From positions 64,501-128,500 of the forward strand of contig JAWPHD010003278.1 in NCBI GenBank assembly GCA_037043455.1: a stretch of 64,000 nt of DNA, given 5' to 3'. Of the stretch, positions 47,095 to 58,938 are shown piece by piece (within the stretch, counting starts at the first letter, position 1; each line of letters starts with the position of its first letter). Below the pieces are notes generated by a model. The model was not told where the DNA came from. It searched no databases and saw only the letters and a program-made list of their open reading frames with translations. Both the position numbers and the translations under genes were made by a program. This stretch comes from Cyrtodaria siliqua (Eukaryota > Mollusca > Bivalvia > Adapedonta > Hiatellidae).

Positions 47095-48050
47095 AACTTA
47101 TAATTGTATCAGTGTATATGTAACTATGGCAACTGGGATTCTGAGTTGTTACTATGGAATCTAGATATGAAATGTATGACCATTAACTATGGCTCGACCA
47201 GTTATCACGTCATAGTTACAGTAACTATGAGACATTGCAGTGAAATTGTTATTACTATATTTACCCCAGTACCGACAGCATAGTTACTGTATCTATGAAA
47301 ACAGGCAATGCTATTGTTACTATAGCAACACAAATTTAAAAATAATGGACATGGCAACACCAGTTATTGCACCATGGTAACTGTATCCGTTACTATGAGC
47401 ACTATTTATTAAATGACAACATTGGTTCACCCGGTTTGACATTGTGCTTGTTACCATGGAAACTAGATACTAGGATGATATGGTAACTCTGGTGACCACA
47501 TCTACAGTTAATACTATAGTTATGGCATGGTTGCTATGCTATCTCAAGTTTAAACACCATGATTGATTCAATGTTATATAAGAAATATGACGGTAACTAT
47601 GGTCACCATTGTATGGGAACTATTTAATGTATGGCATGTTTGTTACGATTACTAGTTCTAACATTATGATTGATACTGCGGTAACTTAATGTGACATAGT
47701 AACTATGGTGATACAAGTGCACCATGGTTACGATATGTATTGTACATTTCTATGGTTACAAGTTATATGGAACATTTTAAAACCGTTTAGAAGAACTCAA
47801 ATCCCTGAATTGGGAACACGTTTTGTGTCTTTTTAAATTCAATGGCATTTGAAATGCGCAATATATTTGTTGGTTATTTGACATGGTAATGAGAAATAAA
47901 CCACTTATCAAAAACCGTTCTTCCATCAAATAAATTTATAATGTTGCAATGAAATCATATCTGCTGAATAAACTGGTTAATCGTCACACCTTCAGTAACC
48001 AGTCAAGGTCGTTACTATGGTTATTTACATGCCATCATGAAAACTACAAT
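47095..48050. repeat. Degenerate region rich in gttactatgg / ccatagtaac
   Basis: More than 20 copies of tAactatgg, gttactatg or their complements at irregular spacing. No fixed period; tetramers ATGG and GTTA dominate. Confidence 0.6.
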
Positions 48051-48311
48051 AAATATATACCACTAAGGATTGATTTTTAAAAGTCCAGCTTCTTCATAAC
48101 TTCAACATAAAATTGAAAAAAAGAAAAAAAGAGAAAAAAGTTTATAAAACGGGTAAAATATGCTATCGATTAACGGCACAAATGACACACACAAATGAAT
48201 GGAATGGCAAACCTTGCTGAAGACTCCCTCATTATGATACATTACATAATCTAAAGTAAATAGCACAGTACAATAAATTACACATATACTGAAACGCAAC
48301 TCAAATTACAC

Positions 48312-48809
48312 ATATGCTGAAACGCAAAAGAAACGCAACTCGGGAATTTCCGCTATACATTGTATACACTGCACACTTAATTCCACGTAATATATATATA
48401 TATATTCCAAAGAAATCCCAAGATGTAAAAAAAAAATTGCAGCTAATTAGAGAAAGGACACAACTGTGATGTTGTAGACATTTTAATCACACTACACCTT
48501 GTAACAAGAAATTCATAAATGTTGAAGTTCCTCTTTGAAAAACTGAGCCAGTTCAGTACTGTATTTAACGTAAAGAGTTTGCAAAATTTTGCATCCTAAG
48601 TTTGCTCACATGCTTGAGCCAAACGTGTACTCTGTCAATAATGAAACTTTGAAGGAATACTATTTGCTGTATTATGAATTGTTTTAGTGTTTTTTTTTCC
48701 GAAAGGAAAGGTCTTACGTAGCCATGTTCCATTCAATTAACAGCAGCATATTGTAAATACAATATACAGCAAAAATTCCCGTGTCGCGTTTCTTTTGCGT
48801 TTCAGTATA
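48312..48809. mobile_element. MITE with gctgaaacgcaaaagaaacg ends
   Basis: Left end 48312-48350 (atatgctgaaacgcaaaaga, cgggaattt) is inverted at 48772-48809 (aattcccgtgtcgcgtttct). A partial extra copy of the end lies at 48284-48300. TATA at the ends fits a Tc1/mariner-type origin. Confidence 0.85.
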
Positions 48810-48997
48810 GTGGTAAGATTGAGGCATTAAAACATAACCAGGACTCCAGGAAGGCAATTTAATAAACTTCTATGGGAGAACCTTATTTTCTCAAGTTTGC
48901 ATCTATGGGTGGGTGTTCAATTTCAAATGTGCCTTTCTGGGGTCCCATATATGTTTTAATGGAATAGCCCATACCAAGATTTTATGATTTTTTATTT

Positions 48998-49325
48998 AAA
49001 GAGAAACACGGCAATCTTGAAGTGTTTGAGATGGGTGTCTGGACAGTGTCTGAATATATGTATCCAGTATCATTGACTTTTACCCTGGTTACATTGAAAT
49101 AAATCGAATTTTAAGTATTCACTCATTCGTCTTATTACACTATAAGTTTTAATATAGGATTTTTGCAATAATATCAAAAAATAATAATATGCAAAAACAA
49201 ATTGCTTAATACTATTCTTATAATTAATATTAATGATTGAACGAATGGAAGTTATGCAGAAAAACTAATGTGACGCAGTGAGTTTTTAAATAAAAAGTAA
49301 AGATTGTCGTGTGTCCCTTGAAGTA
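48998..49325. mobile_element. MITE with agggacacacggcaatctt-type ends
   Basis: aaagagaaacacggcaatct at the left and agattgtcgtgtgtcccttg at the right. Same end family as 30403-31195 and 17676-18168. Confidence 0.72.
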
Positions 49326-49654
49326 TTTAAAACCAAGCATCTGGTAGAATAAAATAAAATATTGACTATCTTGTTCGCCTGAATATGGATTCCTCTGAAT
49401 GTTTAAACTATATGTCACTGTGCTACTTGTTCAGATTTACAAATGATATTTTAACCTACATCAATGTTTCCTCTAATGAAACTATTTGACAACAGCAGAT
49501 TTGTGTTTAACTATTAAAGGTACACAGTCTATTTTCAATTTTAAAAATATTTTGAATTATAATGTATTGTTTTAATTCTTGAAGTCTGCAAGTTTTCTTA
49601 ATTTAGGATGACAGACAAGGGCAACATGTTATATTTGAAAAAATAAAATAAAAT

Positions 49655-49950
49655 AGAGAAATGTGTCCAGGGGACCTTATGCCCCACTGAAAACAATCGG
49701 TGAAAAACGTAAAATTTTACTAAAAAAAGAGCCGCAACTCAGGCAATAAATACATGGTCGATTTTGATGCCGAATCGCTATGCCCATTCTGACATCATAG
49801 GTAAGCATCATGTATAGTTTCGAAACAATCGATTGAAACTGTGGGAGGAGATAGACACACAAACTTTTTGGGACGGACGGACACTACTCGGACAGACAGA
49901 CATGGCTAACGCTATACCCCTCACCATATTCGGTGGTGGAGCATAAACAT
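49655..49950 (-). repeat. Dispersed repeat, reverse of 21362-21610
   Basis: agagccgcaactcaggcaat, tggtcgattttgatgc, gacatcataggtaagcatc, ctgtgggaggagatagacac, then a ggacggacggac stretch and accatattcggtggtggagc. Confidence 0.75.
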
Positions 49951-50605
49951 AAATTTTTATCAAAACTGGAAATGGACTGTGTACCTTTAAACATGTCAAA
50001 AACTAGTACTATCACTTATGTGATGATATAGTACGGCTTGAGTACAGGTCATGCAAAGCCCAACATATATCGTCATGTCCTGACTTTCTTTTATGATAAA
50101 GATACTGTCTTAAGTCAAAGTTTTCCAGATCATTCTAAAAATATTTCATTTTCCTCGATTCCGTACATCGTTGTTTAATTCATTCTTCCTTTCTTCAGAT
50201 CCTTAAGAACTTGAACATTTTTAAAAAAAATATTCCTAACACATGAAGTGATAACAAAAACACTCCCTACACTAAGTTTCCTTTGGAAGCGAAATAACAA
50301 CATGCCAGCAACATCTTTTATTGATGAAGCCGATCAAGTACATTTTGAAACACCTCCATTTTGTTCTTATTATCTCTTTCATCAACAAATCGGTTAGTGT
50401 TTTCCATTCCTTTAAGACTTTTTGCTGCCGTTTTAAGAAACACCTCTTGTTCACAAATTACATGACTAGTTGGTCTCCGTCAAGCAGTTTGCAATCCTTA
50501 AAAACAAATATCGGATTTCAATTATTTCAAGAAACTCGTCCAGCTGTCAAGATCTTCATCTGCACTTCTATTAACTTCTCTTAAGCCTATTTTTAAACTG
50601 TAGCA

Positions 50606-51205
50606 CTTCCAATAAAGGGAGGTTATCCACCTCACTCTGAATCTCCTCTTTAAAAGGGAGATAATAATTAGCATCCTGAATCACTTCCAATAAAGGGAGG
50701 TTACCTATGTCACTCTGAATCCCCATCACAATTAGCATCCGGAATCACTTCCAATAAAGGGAGGTTATCCACCTCTCTGAATCTCCGCCTTAAAAGGGAG
50801 ATTATAATTAGCATCCTGAATCACTTCCAATAAAGGAAGGTTATCCACATCACTGTCAATCTCCTATTAAAAGGGACATACATATCAGAGAATGCACTCC
50901 GTATCACTTCCACGAAAGGGAGGTTATCCACCTCACTGTGACACTGACCCTCTCCAAAAGGGAGATAACAAATAGAGATGCACTCTGAATCATGCCCAAT
51001 AAAGGGAGGTTATCCACCTCACTGTCACTCTCCTCTTCATAAGGGAGATAATAATTAGAGGATGCATCCTGAATCAATTTACAACCTCATTGTCACACAC
51101 TCCTCTCCAAAACGGTGATAACAATTAGAAGATGCACCCTGAACCACTGCCAAATACAGGGCCGTTATCCACCTTACTGTGACCTACTCCCCAAAAGGGA
51201 GATTA
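50606..51205. repeat. 60-86-bp minisatellite just downstream of the TMCC stop
   Basis: Seven units with cacttccaataaagggaggt, tatccacctcactctgaatc, aaaagggagataataattag and catcctgaatca. It begins 30 bases past the TMCC stop codon in transcript direction, so it is probably 3' untranslated sequence. Confidence 0.88.
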
Positions 51206-51234
51206 TGATGATATATAAACAAGCCGAGATTCTC

Positions 51235-51370
51235 TCACATGGATTTTTGATATGGCAACAAGTAACGTATATGTTGGTAAAGTTGTGAGAAATAATCACA
51301 TATAAGTGTCCAATTATTCCAGGACAAAACAAGACATGCCACTAAAATCCCAGTAGAGAGGATGCGCGCC
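51235..51370 (-). CDS. TMCC1: TMCC exon e (second membrane helix and C-terminus)
   Basis: Acceptor TTATTTTCAG; one base completes Arg of TTR, then [20 protein letters not shown] and 24 further residues to TGA. The position and length match the second helix and tail of vertebrate TMCC. Confidence 0.88.
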
Positions 51371-54300
51371 CTGAAAATAAAACAGAAGAATTATATAACT
51401 GTCCCTTTGGTAATACTGCAAAGAAATGTGGTAAGTTCTTCTTTTTGTAATTAGGCAGAGAGTTTCTTCTCTTGTTAATGTTGCATTTAAAGGGAATGTA
51501 GTGACACAGCCAAACATTTTTTATTATTGAGAGCTCTGAAAAACTTGGAAAAGGGTGAAGGAATTATCGAAATCGGATGACAAACAGAGAAGATATGATC
51601 CTTTGATCGTTCTGTTGAAACGGATATGGAAGCCGCCATTTTGAGAGCTATGACATCTTGTATACTTTACAGCAATAATGCTTATATAACCAGTCCAGGA
51701 TTTTGCATTTATTTGCATTTATTTGCATTTATTTGCATTTATTTTCTTTGCTTTAAATGGTATTAATCAACATTAAGGATAATAGCGAGGATTGTGCGCA
51801 TATAAAATCGATTCAAGCTAACCAGTAGGCCTTATTGCCTACTGACCGTTCCAAGTCGGTAACCCTGTCTTCACCACCCTTTTCTGTTTGTTTTTTTGTC
51901 TCTTTCATTGTAGTTTCAAGTCCTTGTTTGCAGTACAGTGCTGACCTACGATGCCATTGCATTCGGACGCTGTGGTTTCTATAGGACCCTATACATGTAT
52001 ATCATTATGGAATAAAAAGATATGGTAATTTGGAACTATGACATCATAGTTTTCAAAATGGCGACTCCTGTATCCATTTTAAAACAACCTTCAAATGGTC
52101 ATATCTTTTTTGCTTATCATCCGATTTTGATACTTCTTTAACCTTTTTCAAAGTTTTTCAGAACTCTCCATAACAGAGCAAGTTTGTCTGTGTCGCTACA
52201 TTCCCTATCAGTAAGGTCATCAGTTGTTATGTGTTTATGAAGTTTGGGAATAGCCCATTCAAAACTGTTTGAGGAATGCAAGTAATAATAAAAATGTGTT
52301 CCGCCACGGGATGACGTGACGTGACGCGACGCTACAATAATGTGTGACGTCACGGGATGTAACAACACGATTCCTATATAGCCCTTTGTGAAAGCGGGAG
52401 CATAATGATCGTGAAGAAATCAATCAATAAGCAAACCTGGTAGTGAGGAAAGGTGCCAGCAGGTTAGCAGTCGTGGAAACAAAGACAAGTATCACAGCAA
52501 GAAGGGCTAGGACGACGTTGATAAGTTTGGTCAGGATCGTGCGAAATGTCACGTTCTCCACCATCTCCATGGAGATTATTTGTTGCTGTTGTTGTTGCAA
52601 CTCCATCTTTGTTATCTGCATGGAAAAAGAACACAACTGTAACTTTACACAGAAGAATCAACCTGTTTAGAAGATTATTTGTTGTTTTTATTGACATTGC
52701 AAAATGTATGGAACGTTATAAATGTCAATAACTTACTTACAATGTCTGCCTGCGTATAATGTGCAGTCCTTCCTCCCACAACCCCTTCCAGATGTTGGGT
52801 TTGTAAAAGAGATGCAGGGTGTACATAAAATTTAATTGTTTACTCTGCTTTTTCAGTCTAAATCGATATGAATGACAGTTTACCCGAGAGTATAAATCAA
52901 ACCAAAACTGACCTGTTTCTTTTGTCGGTGTAAAATATGTTACATTTGTTATATTCACTTTTAATACAAAACCAATTTTGCTATAACTTGTGTGTCTGAG
53001 TCACTTTGATGATAAGGAAGACATATGCAAAGTTTAAATGAATTTGACAAAGGAATGTTAATGATATTAAATTACAAAAAAAATTAAGGTCAGTGTTGCA
53101 CAGTGGTCCAACTTGGTCCATCTATGTCTTGCCACCTTCTTCGAAAGCGTGACAGTTAACCATTTGGCCACGAAGATGCCCATAGCTCTATGGTAGGAAC
53201 AGCAGACAGTACATTTTTAAAATAATAAATGTTCGTGAGCTTGGAGGAAAACTATTTTAACTACATATATATAAACACAGATACAACATTCTTCCACCAA
53301 GCTCTCCAGCTACGATTTTAACAGCTAGCAGACAAAATTAAGCTTGAAGCCTACTCGAGTCTGGCAGTTCTCCAGCAGGTCATGGATGTCGGCGGTTCTC
53401 TCCTCTAGTCTGTACTCGATCTTCTCCTCCATACTCCCTATGTCCTGAAATAGAAAACATACAATATCTTCTCTTTACATATCTATTAACTAGAAATATC
53501 ACTGAAGGTGATGAATACCCCCGCTTTTTTTCTATAGGTGATGAGGATGGGCAAAATCAAGACAAATAAATGTCTAAAATAAATAAAATTAATTTTTTAA
53601 TGTGAACAAAATTCTAAGTAAAAGAAAGGTCCATAAAAAAATATTGGATCAAACACAAAGGTCCATAATTCTGTAAAAAAAATCGTGCAAAATCGAAAAA
53701 CCGTTGATGCAGAGACACCATCACGTGTGAACTGTATGTTAAGTGTAATAACAATTCATGAAACATTTTAAAGTGAAAGCCACATGAAGTTCATTATAAA
53801 GTGAAACATTGTAAATCAAATAAAGGGCCATAATTCTGTAATAAATTAGGCATCAAAAATGTGTGATGTAGATGGACATAAGGTAATCAGTTGTTATGTG
53901 TACATGAAGTTTGGGAACAATCAATTCAAAAATGTTTGAGAAAAAATGTCATTATACAATATTAGAGTGGAAAATTCTAAGTCAAACAAAGGGCCATAAT
54001 GCCGTAATAAATTAGGCAATCAATGATGGGTGATGTACAGGGACATAAGGTTGTGTGTACATGAAGTTTGGGAATAAATCAATTTGAAAATGTTTGAGAA
54101 AAAATTTGTGAACAGGTCATTATACAATATAAGAGTGGAATATTCCGAGACAAACAAAGGGCCATAACTCTGTAATAAATTAGGGAACCAATGATGGGTG
54201 ATTTAGAGGGACATCAGTTGTTATGCATATATAAAGTTTTGGAACAACCCATTCAAAAGTGTTTGAGATATGCAAGTATTTCAAATGTGTTCCGGGACGC

Positions 54301-56786
54301 GACGGAACAAAAATGTGTTACGCGATGGGACGTTATGGACGTGATTCTTATATAGCCCCCATTTAACTTTGTGAAAGCGGGGGTATAATAAATTACCGTG
54401 CTGCAGGCCTGCCAAATCTCCGGATAAAATCCAGATTCTCCGGATTTTTCAGTCGCTCTCCGGAGCTCAGGATTTAAGTGTACAAACTCCAGATTTTCCA
54501 TCAAAACAAAATGTTCATGATATAACAGCTATACTTTCACAGTTTATCAGCTATTTCCCAAATTGGTACTGTTACACTCCCTAGTCAGAGGAATATATAC
54601 AAGTGTCGAATCAGTGGGGGTCATCCGTGTAATGCACTGACTGAATAACATTTAACACCTAAGGATATATTTAGTTCCTTCCGTAATGCAGCAATACCGG
54701 ATTTCTTTAATTGGTCAACCTAACTGAAATAGCAAGTGTGAGGGACTAGCAACTCCTTGTGTGTGGCACCACTATAACAGCTGATGCCGTGTACAATGAT
54801 TATAATTTGTAGAGTTGACTTTGTATTTGCATCTGTGTAGAAAAGTAAGTGCACTTTCATAAAAAACAAACAGTTGTGGTAGAAACTAAACCAAGTCTTT
54901 CTAATCGAATTACTATGCTAATTTATTATTTTTTATAACTATCAAACAATGCATCAACTTGTATTAATTGCATAAATAATTTAAATTTGCATTTTAAAAA
55001 AACAGAGTGGAAATCAAGTCGCGCGCTCCAAATTTCCAATTAAAAACGTTCTTCGCGCGTATTAAATCTTCAATTTTAAAAATCTCAGGATTTTGTGTTA
55101 AAAAGTTTTGGCATGCCTGGTGTTGTCTAATAGATAAATACTCCACAACTCAACTCTTTTCTTTAAATATTTGTGACTTATGACAATCTTAACGGGTGTT
55201 TGGTTCTACACATCAGTTCAATGAGTATAATTATGTGACAAATTATTTTGAAATCTCTCCATGTATGCAAGTATTAGGAAGCGGAAAAGAAACAGGCCTT
55301 ACTATAGGCAACTAAGCATTAAATGACCTTCAGTGACCTTGACCTTGAAGATACTGACATGGGATTTGGGTTCTGCTCATCGGCTTAATGAGATATGCAT
55401 GCAAGAGTCATGGAGCGGACATGAAATGGGACGAAAAGACAGACGGACAGATGGACAAAGTCTGGGCGCAATGCAAAATGCACTCTTACAAGTTTTTTAG
55501 TTTTTTATTAGGGTTATACAGAAGATCGAAATATTTTGAATATTTCTTTTTGATTTTTGGATACAAAATATGGAAAATGTATTGAATTTTCAAGAATTTT
55601 TCTTTTACTTTATTGAATTGATTGAATTGGATTTTATAGTCGCACCAACAGCTAAGGTCATATGGCGACTTTCCAGCTTCCATTGGTGGAGGAAGACCCC
55701 AGGTGCCCCTCCGGGCAATTTTCACGCACGGGCGGGCACCTGGGTAGAACCACCGACGTTCCGCAAGCCAGCTGGATAGCTTCCTCACATAAAGATTCCT
55801 AGGCCCCTGAGGGATCGAACCTACAGCGGTGAGGGGCAAGTGATTTCAAGTCAGAGACGTTAACCACTCGGCCACGGACGCCCCCTCTTTTACTTTATAC
55901 AGTATTATCAAATTTGTTAAGTATTTACCTGTTTGAGATTGTTGACCTCATGCTGATTAAGCTCTGTGATATCATTCATCTGTTCTTCTATTCTATCCAT
56001 CTTGAATTTGACTTCTTCGTCTAACAATGCCCTGAGCTGACCCACCTCCTGGTGACTGACCAACTGTAAATAATACACATACAAAAGATGAAGCTATCAT
56101 CGTTTCCAGAAATAGTGACCTTGACCTTTGATCCAGCTAGTTGTTGACGAGTGTTGACTGAAATAACTGTTGATGGTTAGTTAAACAATAAGCTACCCTG
56201 AAGCGGTGATAATTACCCGCTGTTTTCAGTATTTTTCTCTTTACACCTAGCAATTTTACTTTTTGATAAAAATATTTGACCACATAATTTCATGTCTTCT
56301 GACAGTTTCTAACTCTGTATTGATTCAATGTTACCAGATGCTTGCTGATCTAGCTGATTTCCTGTAGCCTTTATAAATTATATAGTATAAATAATTATGG
56401 TTTAGTTTATTTAAATCACACACAAAAATGACCGCGTCAGTTAAAACTTAGTACAACTTTCCAACTCTACACTGGCTTGTTTCATATTTCAATGCAGAAA
56501 TTGAAGTTTTATCATTTTTTTTAAGTAATCAACAACCTTCACCTTTGACCTTATATTCAATACCTTAAAATGTTCAAAGTCTTCGTTAACTCGTTGTAAT
56601 GACTCCTGCAGGTGTCTGCTGTTCTCCTTTGCTTCCTGTAGTTCTGCAACTAGGGTGTCGAGGGCTGCCTGGGGTATCATTATCTGCTGTGATGCATTCT
56701 GGGAGTTGGAATGCGGGCTACTGTGAGCCCCGAAACCAGAGCCAGACGTTATACTCGAATTTTCCTCATCCGACCCGTATTTGAAA
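51235..56786 (-). CDS. TMCC1: TMCC1/2/3-family ER membrane coiled-coil protein, last five coding exons
   Basis: Exons 56564-56786, 55929-56063, 53355-53444, 52437-52615 and 51235-51370 join in phase to a 253-residue C-terminal part. Order: [16 protein letters not shown] linker; long coiled coil ([17 protein letters not shown], then [19 protein letters not shown]); [31 protein letters not shown]; membrane helix ([20 protein letters not shown]); second membrane helix ([15 protein letters not shown]); short C-terminus and TGA at 51237-51235. This matches the conserved C-terminal half of vertebrate TMCC1-3. Family knowledge: TMCC proteins sit in the rough ER through two C-terminal helices; TMCC1 acts at ER-endosome contact sites. 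Exon 56564-56786 begins with one base of a split codon, so coding exons lie upstream; none was found up to 64000. Which vertebrate paralogue is closest cannot be decided here. Confidence 0.93.
51486..52212. mobile_element. Foldback/MITE with agggaatgtag ends
   Basis: Left arm 51494-51665 (agggaatgtagtgacacagc, gagctctgaaaaacttgg, ggaagccgccattttga) is inverted at 52025-52208. About 300 bases between arms include repeated atttgcatttatttgc at 51705-51745. It fills most of the last TMCC intron. Confidence 0.82.
52190..52410. mobile_element. Right-end fragment of the acccccgcttt element family
   Basis: gttatgtgt.tatgaagtttggga, caagtaat..aaatgtgttccg, gacgtgacgtgacgcgacg and ccctttgtgaaagcgggagc match the right end of 53515-54386. 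Confidence 0.65.
52437..52615 (-). CDS. TMCC1: TMCC exon d (Gln run and first membrane helix)
   Basis: Acceptor TCCATGCAG, donor ACC AG|GTTTGC, phase 2 out. [12 protein letters not shown] leads into the helix [20 protein letters not shown]. Without splicing the frame would end FAY-stop, losing the second helix. Confidence 0.95.
53355..53444 (-). CDS. TMCC1: TMCC exon c (coiled coil)
   Basis: Acceptor TATTTCAG, donor ACT CGA|GTAGGC, 30 codons, phase 0. [20 protein letters not shown] then ENCQTR. Confidence 0.94.
53515..54386. mobile_element. Element with inverted ends ataccccCgcttt and internal tandem units
   Basis: Starts atacccccgcttt and ends aaagcgggggtat, a 13-base inverted pair. Inside are four to five units of about 160 bases (gggccataattctgtaataa, gttatgtgtacatgaagttt, gtcattatacaatat.agag). 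Lies in the intron between TMCC exons b and c. Confidence 0.83.
54404..55119. mobile_element. MITE with caggcctgccaaa ends
   Basis: caggcctgccaaat at the left and ttttggcatgcctg at the right are inverted. GTGCTG and GTGTTG flank it, an imperfect duplication. Interior repeats tctccggat and ccagatt. End sequence suggests hAT, unproven. Confidence 0.7.
55614..55886 (-). mobile_element. SINE family A, full length, with 13-bp target-site duplication
   Basis: Flanked by tcttttactttat at 55601-55613 and 55887-55899. Same orientation as the TMCC gene, between exons b and c. Intact A box TGGCCGAGTGG and B box GGTTCGATCCC. Confidence 0.94.
55929..56063 (-). CDS. TMCC1: TMCC exon b (coiled coil)
   Basis: Acceptor TATTTACAG, donor AAA CAG|GTAAAT, 45 codons, phase 0. 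Contains [20 protein letters not shown], the most conserved TMCC coiled-coil segment. Confidence 0.94.
56564..56786 (-). CDS. TMCC1: TMCC exon a (linker and start of coiled coil)
   Basis: Acceptor TAATTGCAG, donor TTT AAG|GTATTG, 223 bases (1 + 74 codons). Ser-rich linker then heptad-like [20 protein letters not shown]. Confidence 0.92.
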
Positions 56787-57532
56787 CTGCAATTACATAA
56801 TTACAATATATTAGACGTGTAACAGAGGTAGAGGACTGATCAACAGAAGACATTTTTGTATTTTGTAGATGTTAAGCTCCTCAAAACGTTAGCTCCCTAT
56901 TAAATGCCTGGCCTCTTATTATACCCTCCCAATCACTACGGCAAATCAAAAAGGGATTTACAAAATATGGCTTCACCGAAATCTGGAGAGATACTCCATA
57001 GGGAATGATAGTTATTAATGAACCCTAACAGATTTTTATATACATGTTTTCTAAATAATGCTTAAAACCCCCATTTAATTAGCATAATAATTTGTGTTTA
57101 ATATAAGCAAGACCTTTTACCCAAAGTAGTACCATCAAAATATCAATCACTAAGTGCCGGCTGTTGAGTGTTCTTCTGGCTTCTCAAAAACAACAACTCT
57201 TTGCCCGCTGCCATAAACAACATGTGTATGCTCTTTTCTTGCTCTCATAAACAACACAATGATGTTTATTTAATTTGTATATTTCATAATACCATCTATA
57301 TATAAATCATAATTTTATGATCATTAAATTGAATTTCTCATCTCTGTCCAGAAATGATAAAACATTTATGAGAACGTAATTTGTATAGACTTTTAAACTG
57401 GAACGGCCTGACTTGTGAAGATGCATGGAGTAGGAAGACAGAGGCTTCACAGCAGATGTTATTCAGGTCCCCCTCTCACTTCACCTTACATCAGAGGAAA
57501 TGAATGCGAGTCCCTTTTATTTAATACAGCAA

Positions 57533-57807
57533 CGGGGGCGTCCGTGGCCGAGTGGTTAACGTCTCTGACTTGAAATCACTTGCCCCTCACCGCTGTAGGT
57601 TCGATCCCTCAGGGGCCTAGGAATCTTTATCTGAGGAAGCTATCCAGCTGGCTTGCGGAACGTCGGTGGTTCTACCCAGGTGCCCGCCCGTGCACGAAAA
57701 CTGCCCGGAGGGGCACCTGGGGTCTTCCTCCACCAGTGGAAGCTGGAAAGTCGCCATATGACCTTAGCTGTTGGTGCGACTATAAAATCCAATTCAATTC
57801 AATTCAA
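57533..57807 (+). mobile_element. SINE family A, full length, with perfect 13-bp target-site duplication
   Basis: Flanked by tttaatacagcaa at 57520-57532 and 57808-57820. Head GGGGGCGTCCGTGGCCGAGT; tail aaaatcc(aattc)3. The 90-codon open frames in it are not genes. Confidence 0.95.
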
Positions 57808-58938
57808 TTTAATACAGCAAAAATCAACAAATTAATTGGTAAAACATATTGACTACATTATTGGGTAACAAAAATCTCAAATTTTGAAATCTGGAGTACT
57901 GGATATTCTATAAGAAACTTGACCATTTAAATCTACTCCTTGTACAAATGATAAGTAACTGATATCGACTTTGTCCTAAAACCAGGATTTGTGTGATGAA
58001 TTATCACAACTGTATAAAAATTCAGAATCTGAATCTGTCTCAGCAAGATTCAATAAAACCGGAATATTTACACACGGAATTATTCCGTAGTCTGGTTCTC
58101 CAGAAGAATACTAATTACTGTAACAGAAAATCACCATAACCATTCCACCTTCTCTAAATTATCTCAGTTTGAGCTCTAAAATCAGCAAATTGAAAATTAT
58201 TGATATAAAATATACCAAATAGAAGAGAAGAAGAACGAAGAATTTTTATGATCTGACATTATTTTGCATGAAATTCAGAGAGAAAAAAAATCATTCGCAA
58301 AAATAACCCACTAATAAGGTTAACATAAACAAAACTTGAAAATAAGCAGTTAATAAAATTAAATGCAAAATGAAAAAAAACATAAGAATATGTATTACAT
58401 GTATATACATTTAGTAAGACAATATTTGCGTACAACCAAGTACAGGGAACCTCCAGGCAAGCTATGGCGGGGCCACCCATTTATAATGAGACAGACCCTT
58501 CCAAATAAGGAAGATTTCATTTAAACAAGCTGATATATGCATCCCAACTTCACACCCATCTGGAGATGCAGTTAACATACATGCATACATACAAATCTAA
58601 TACAAATACTTATAAAATGTTACATGCATAAAATGTAAAAGCAAAAACAAAATAATGCAACCAAAAATAAACACAGAAGTGTGTGGGAAAATCACATCAT
58701 GATTAATCAACAATGGTAGCAAACTTGCTGATTTGATAGTCAACTTTAAGCTTAATCGAACCACATCCTAAAACTTAGCAAATCATCAGCTTTAATGCTA
58801 TCTCAAAACTAGAGTGGCCGCGGCCTGCATGCCGAGTAGTCAAAAACGAGCTTGGCATAAATGTTAACATTTTTGAAACTGCATATCGACGCAGGGTCAA
58901 ATGTGAAACTATTGTAGGTATATATAAATAAAGGACAA

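Larger units (their letters stand above)
30388..51234. other. Gene-free region between convergent genes
   Basis: About 21 kb with no exon I can support. Elements and arrays are listed separately. 31200-32330, 32800-33760, 34200-35630, 36800-37540, 43620-44040, 46060-47090 and 49950-50600 show nothing I recognise beyond AT-rich sequence. Confidence 0.6.

Noticed and set aside
57541..57615. Functional tRNA-Ser or tRNA-Leu gene
   Set aside because: A and B boxes are good, but the same head with the same downstream body occurs at other sites with target-site duplications, so it is a SINE.
57580..57852. 90-codon frame [16 protein letters not shown], also at 19362-19790 and 55486-55839
   Set aside because: The same peptide appears at every family A SINE; it is SINE sequence, not a gene family.
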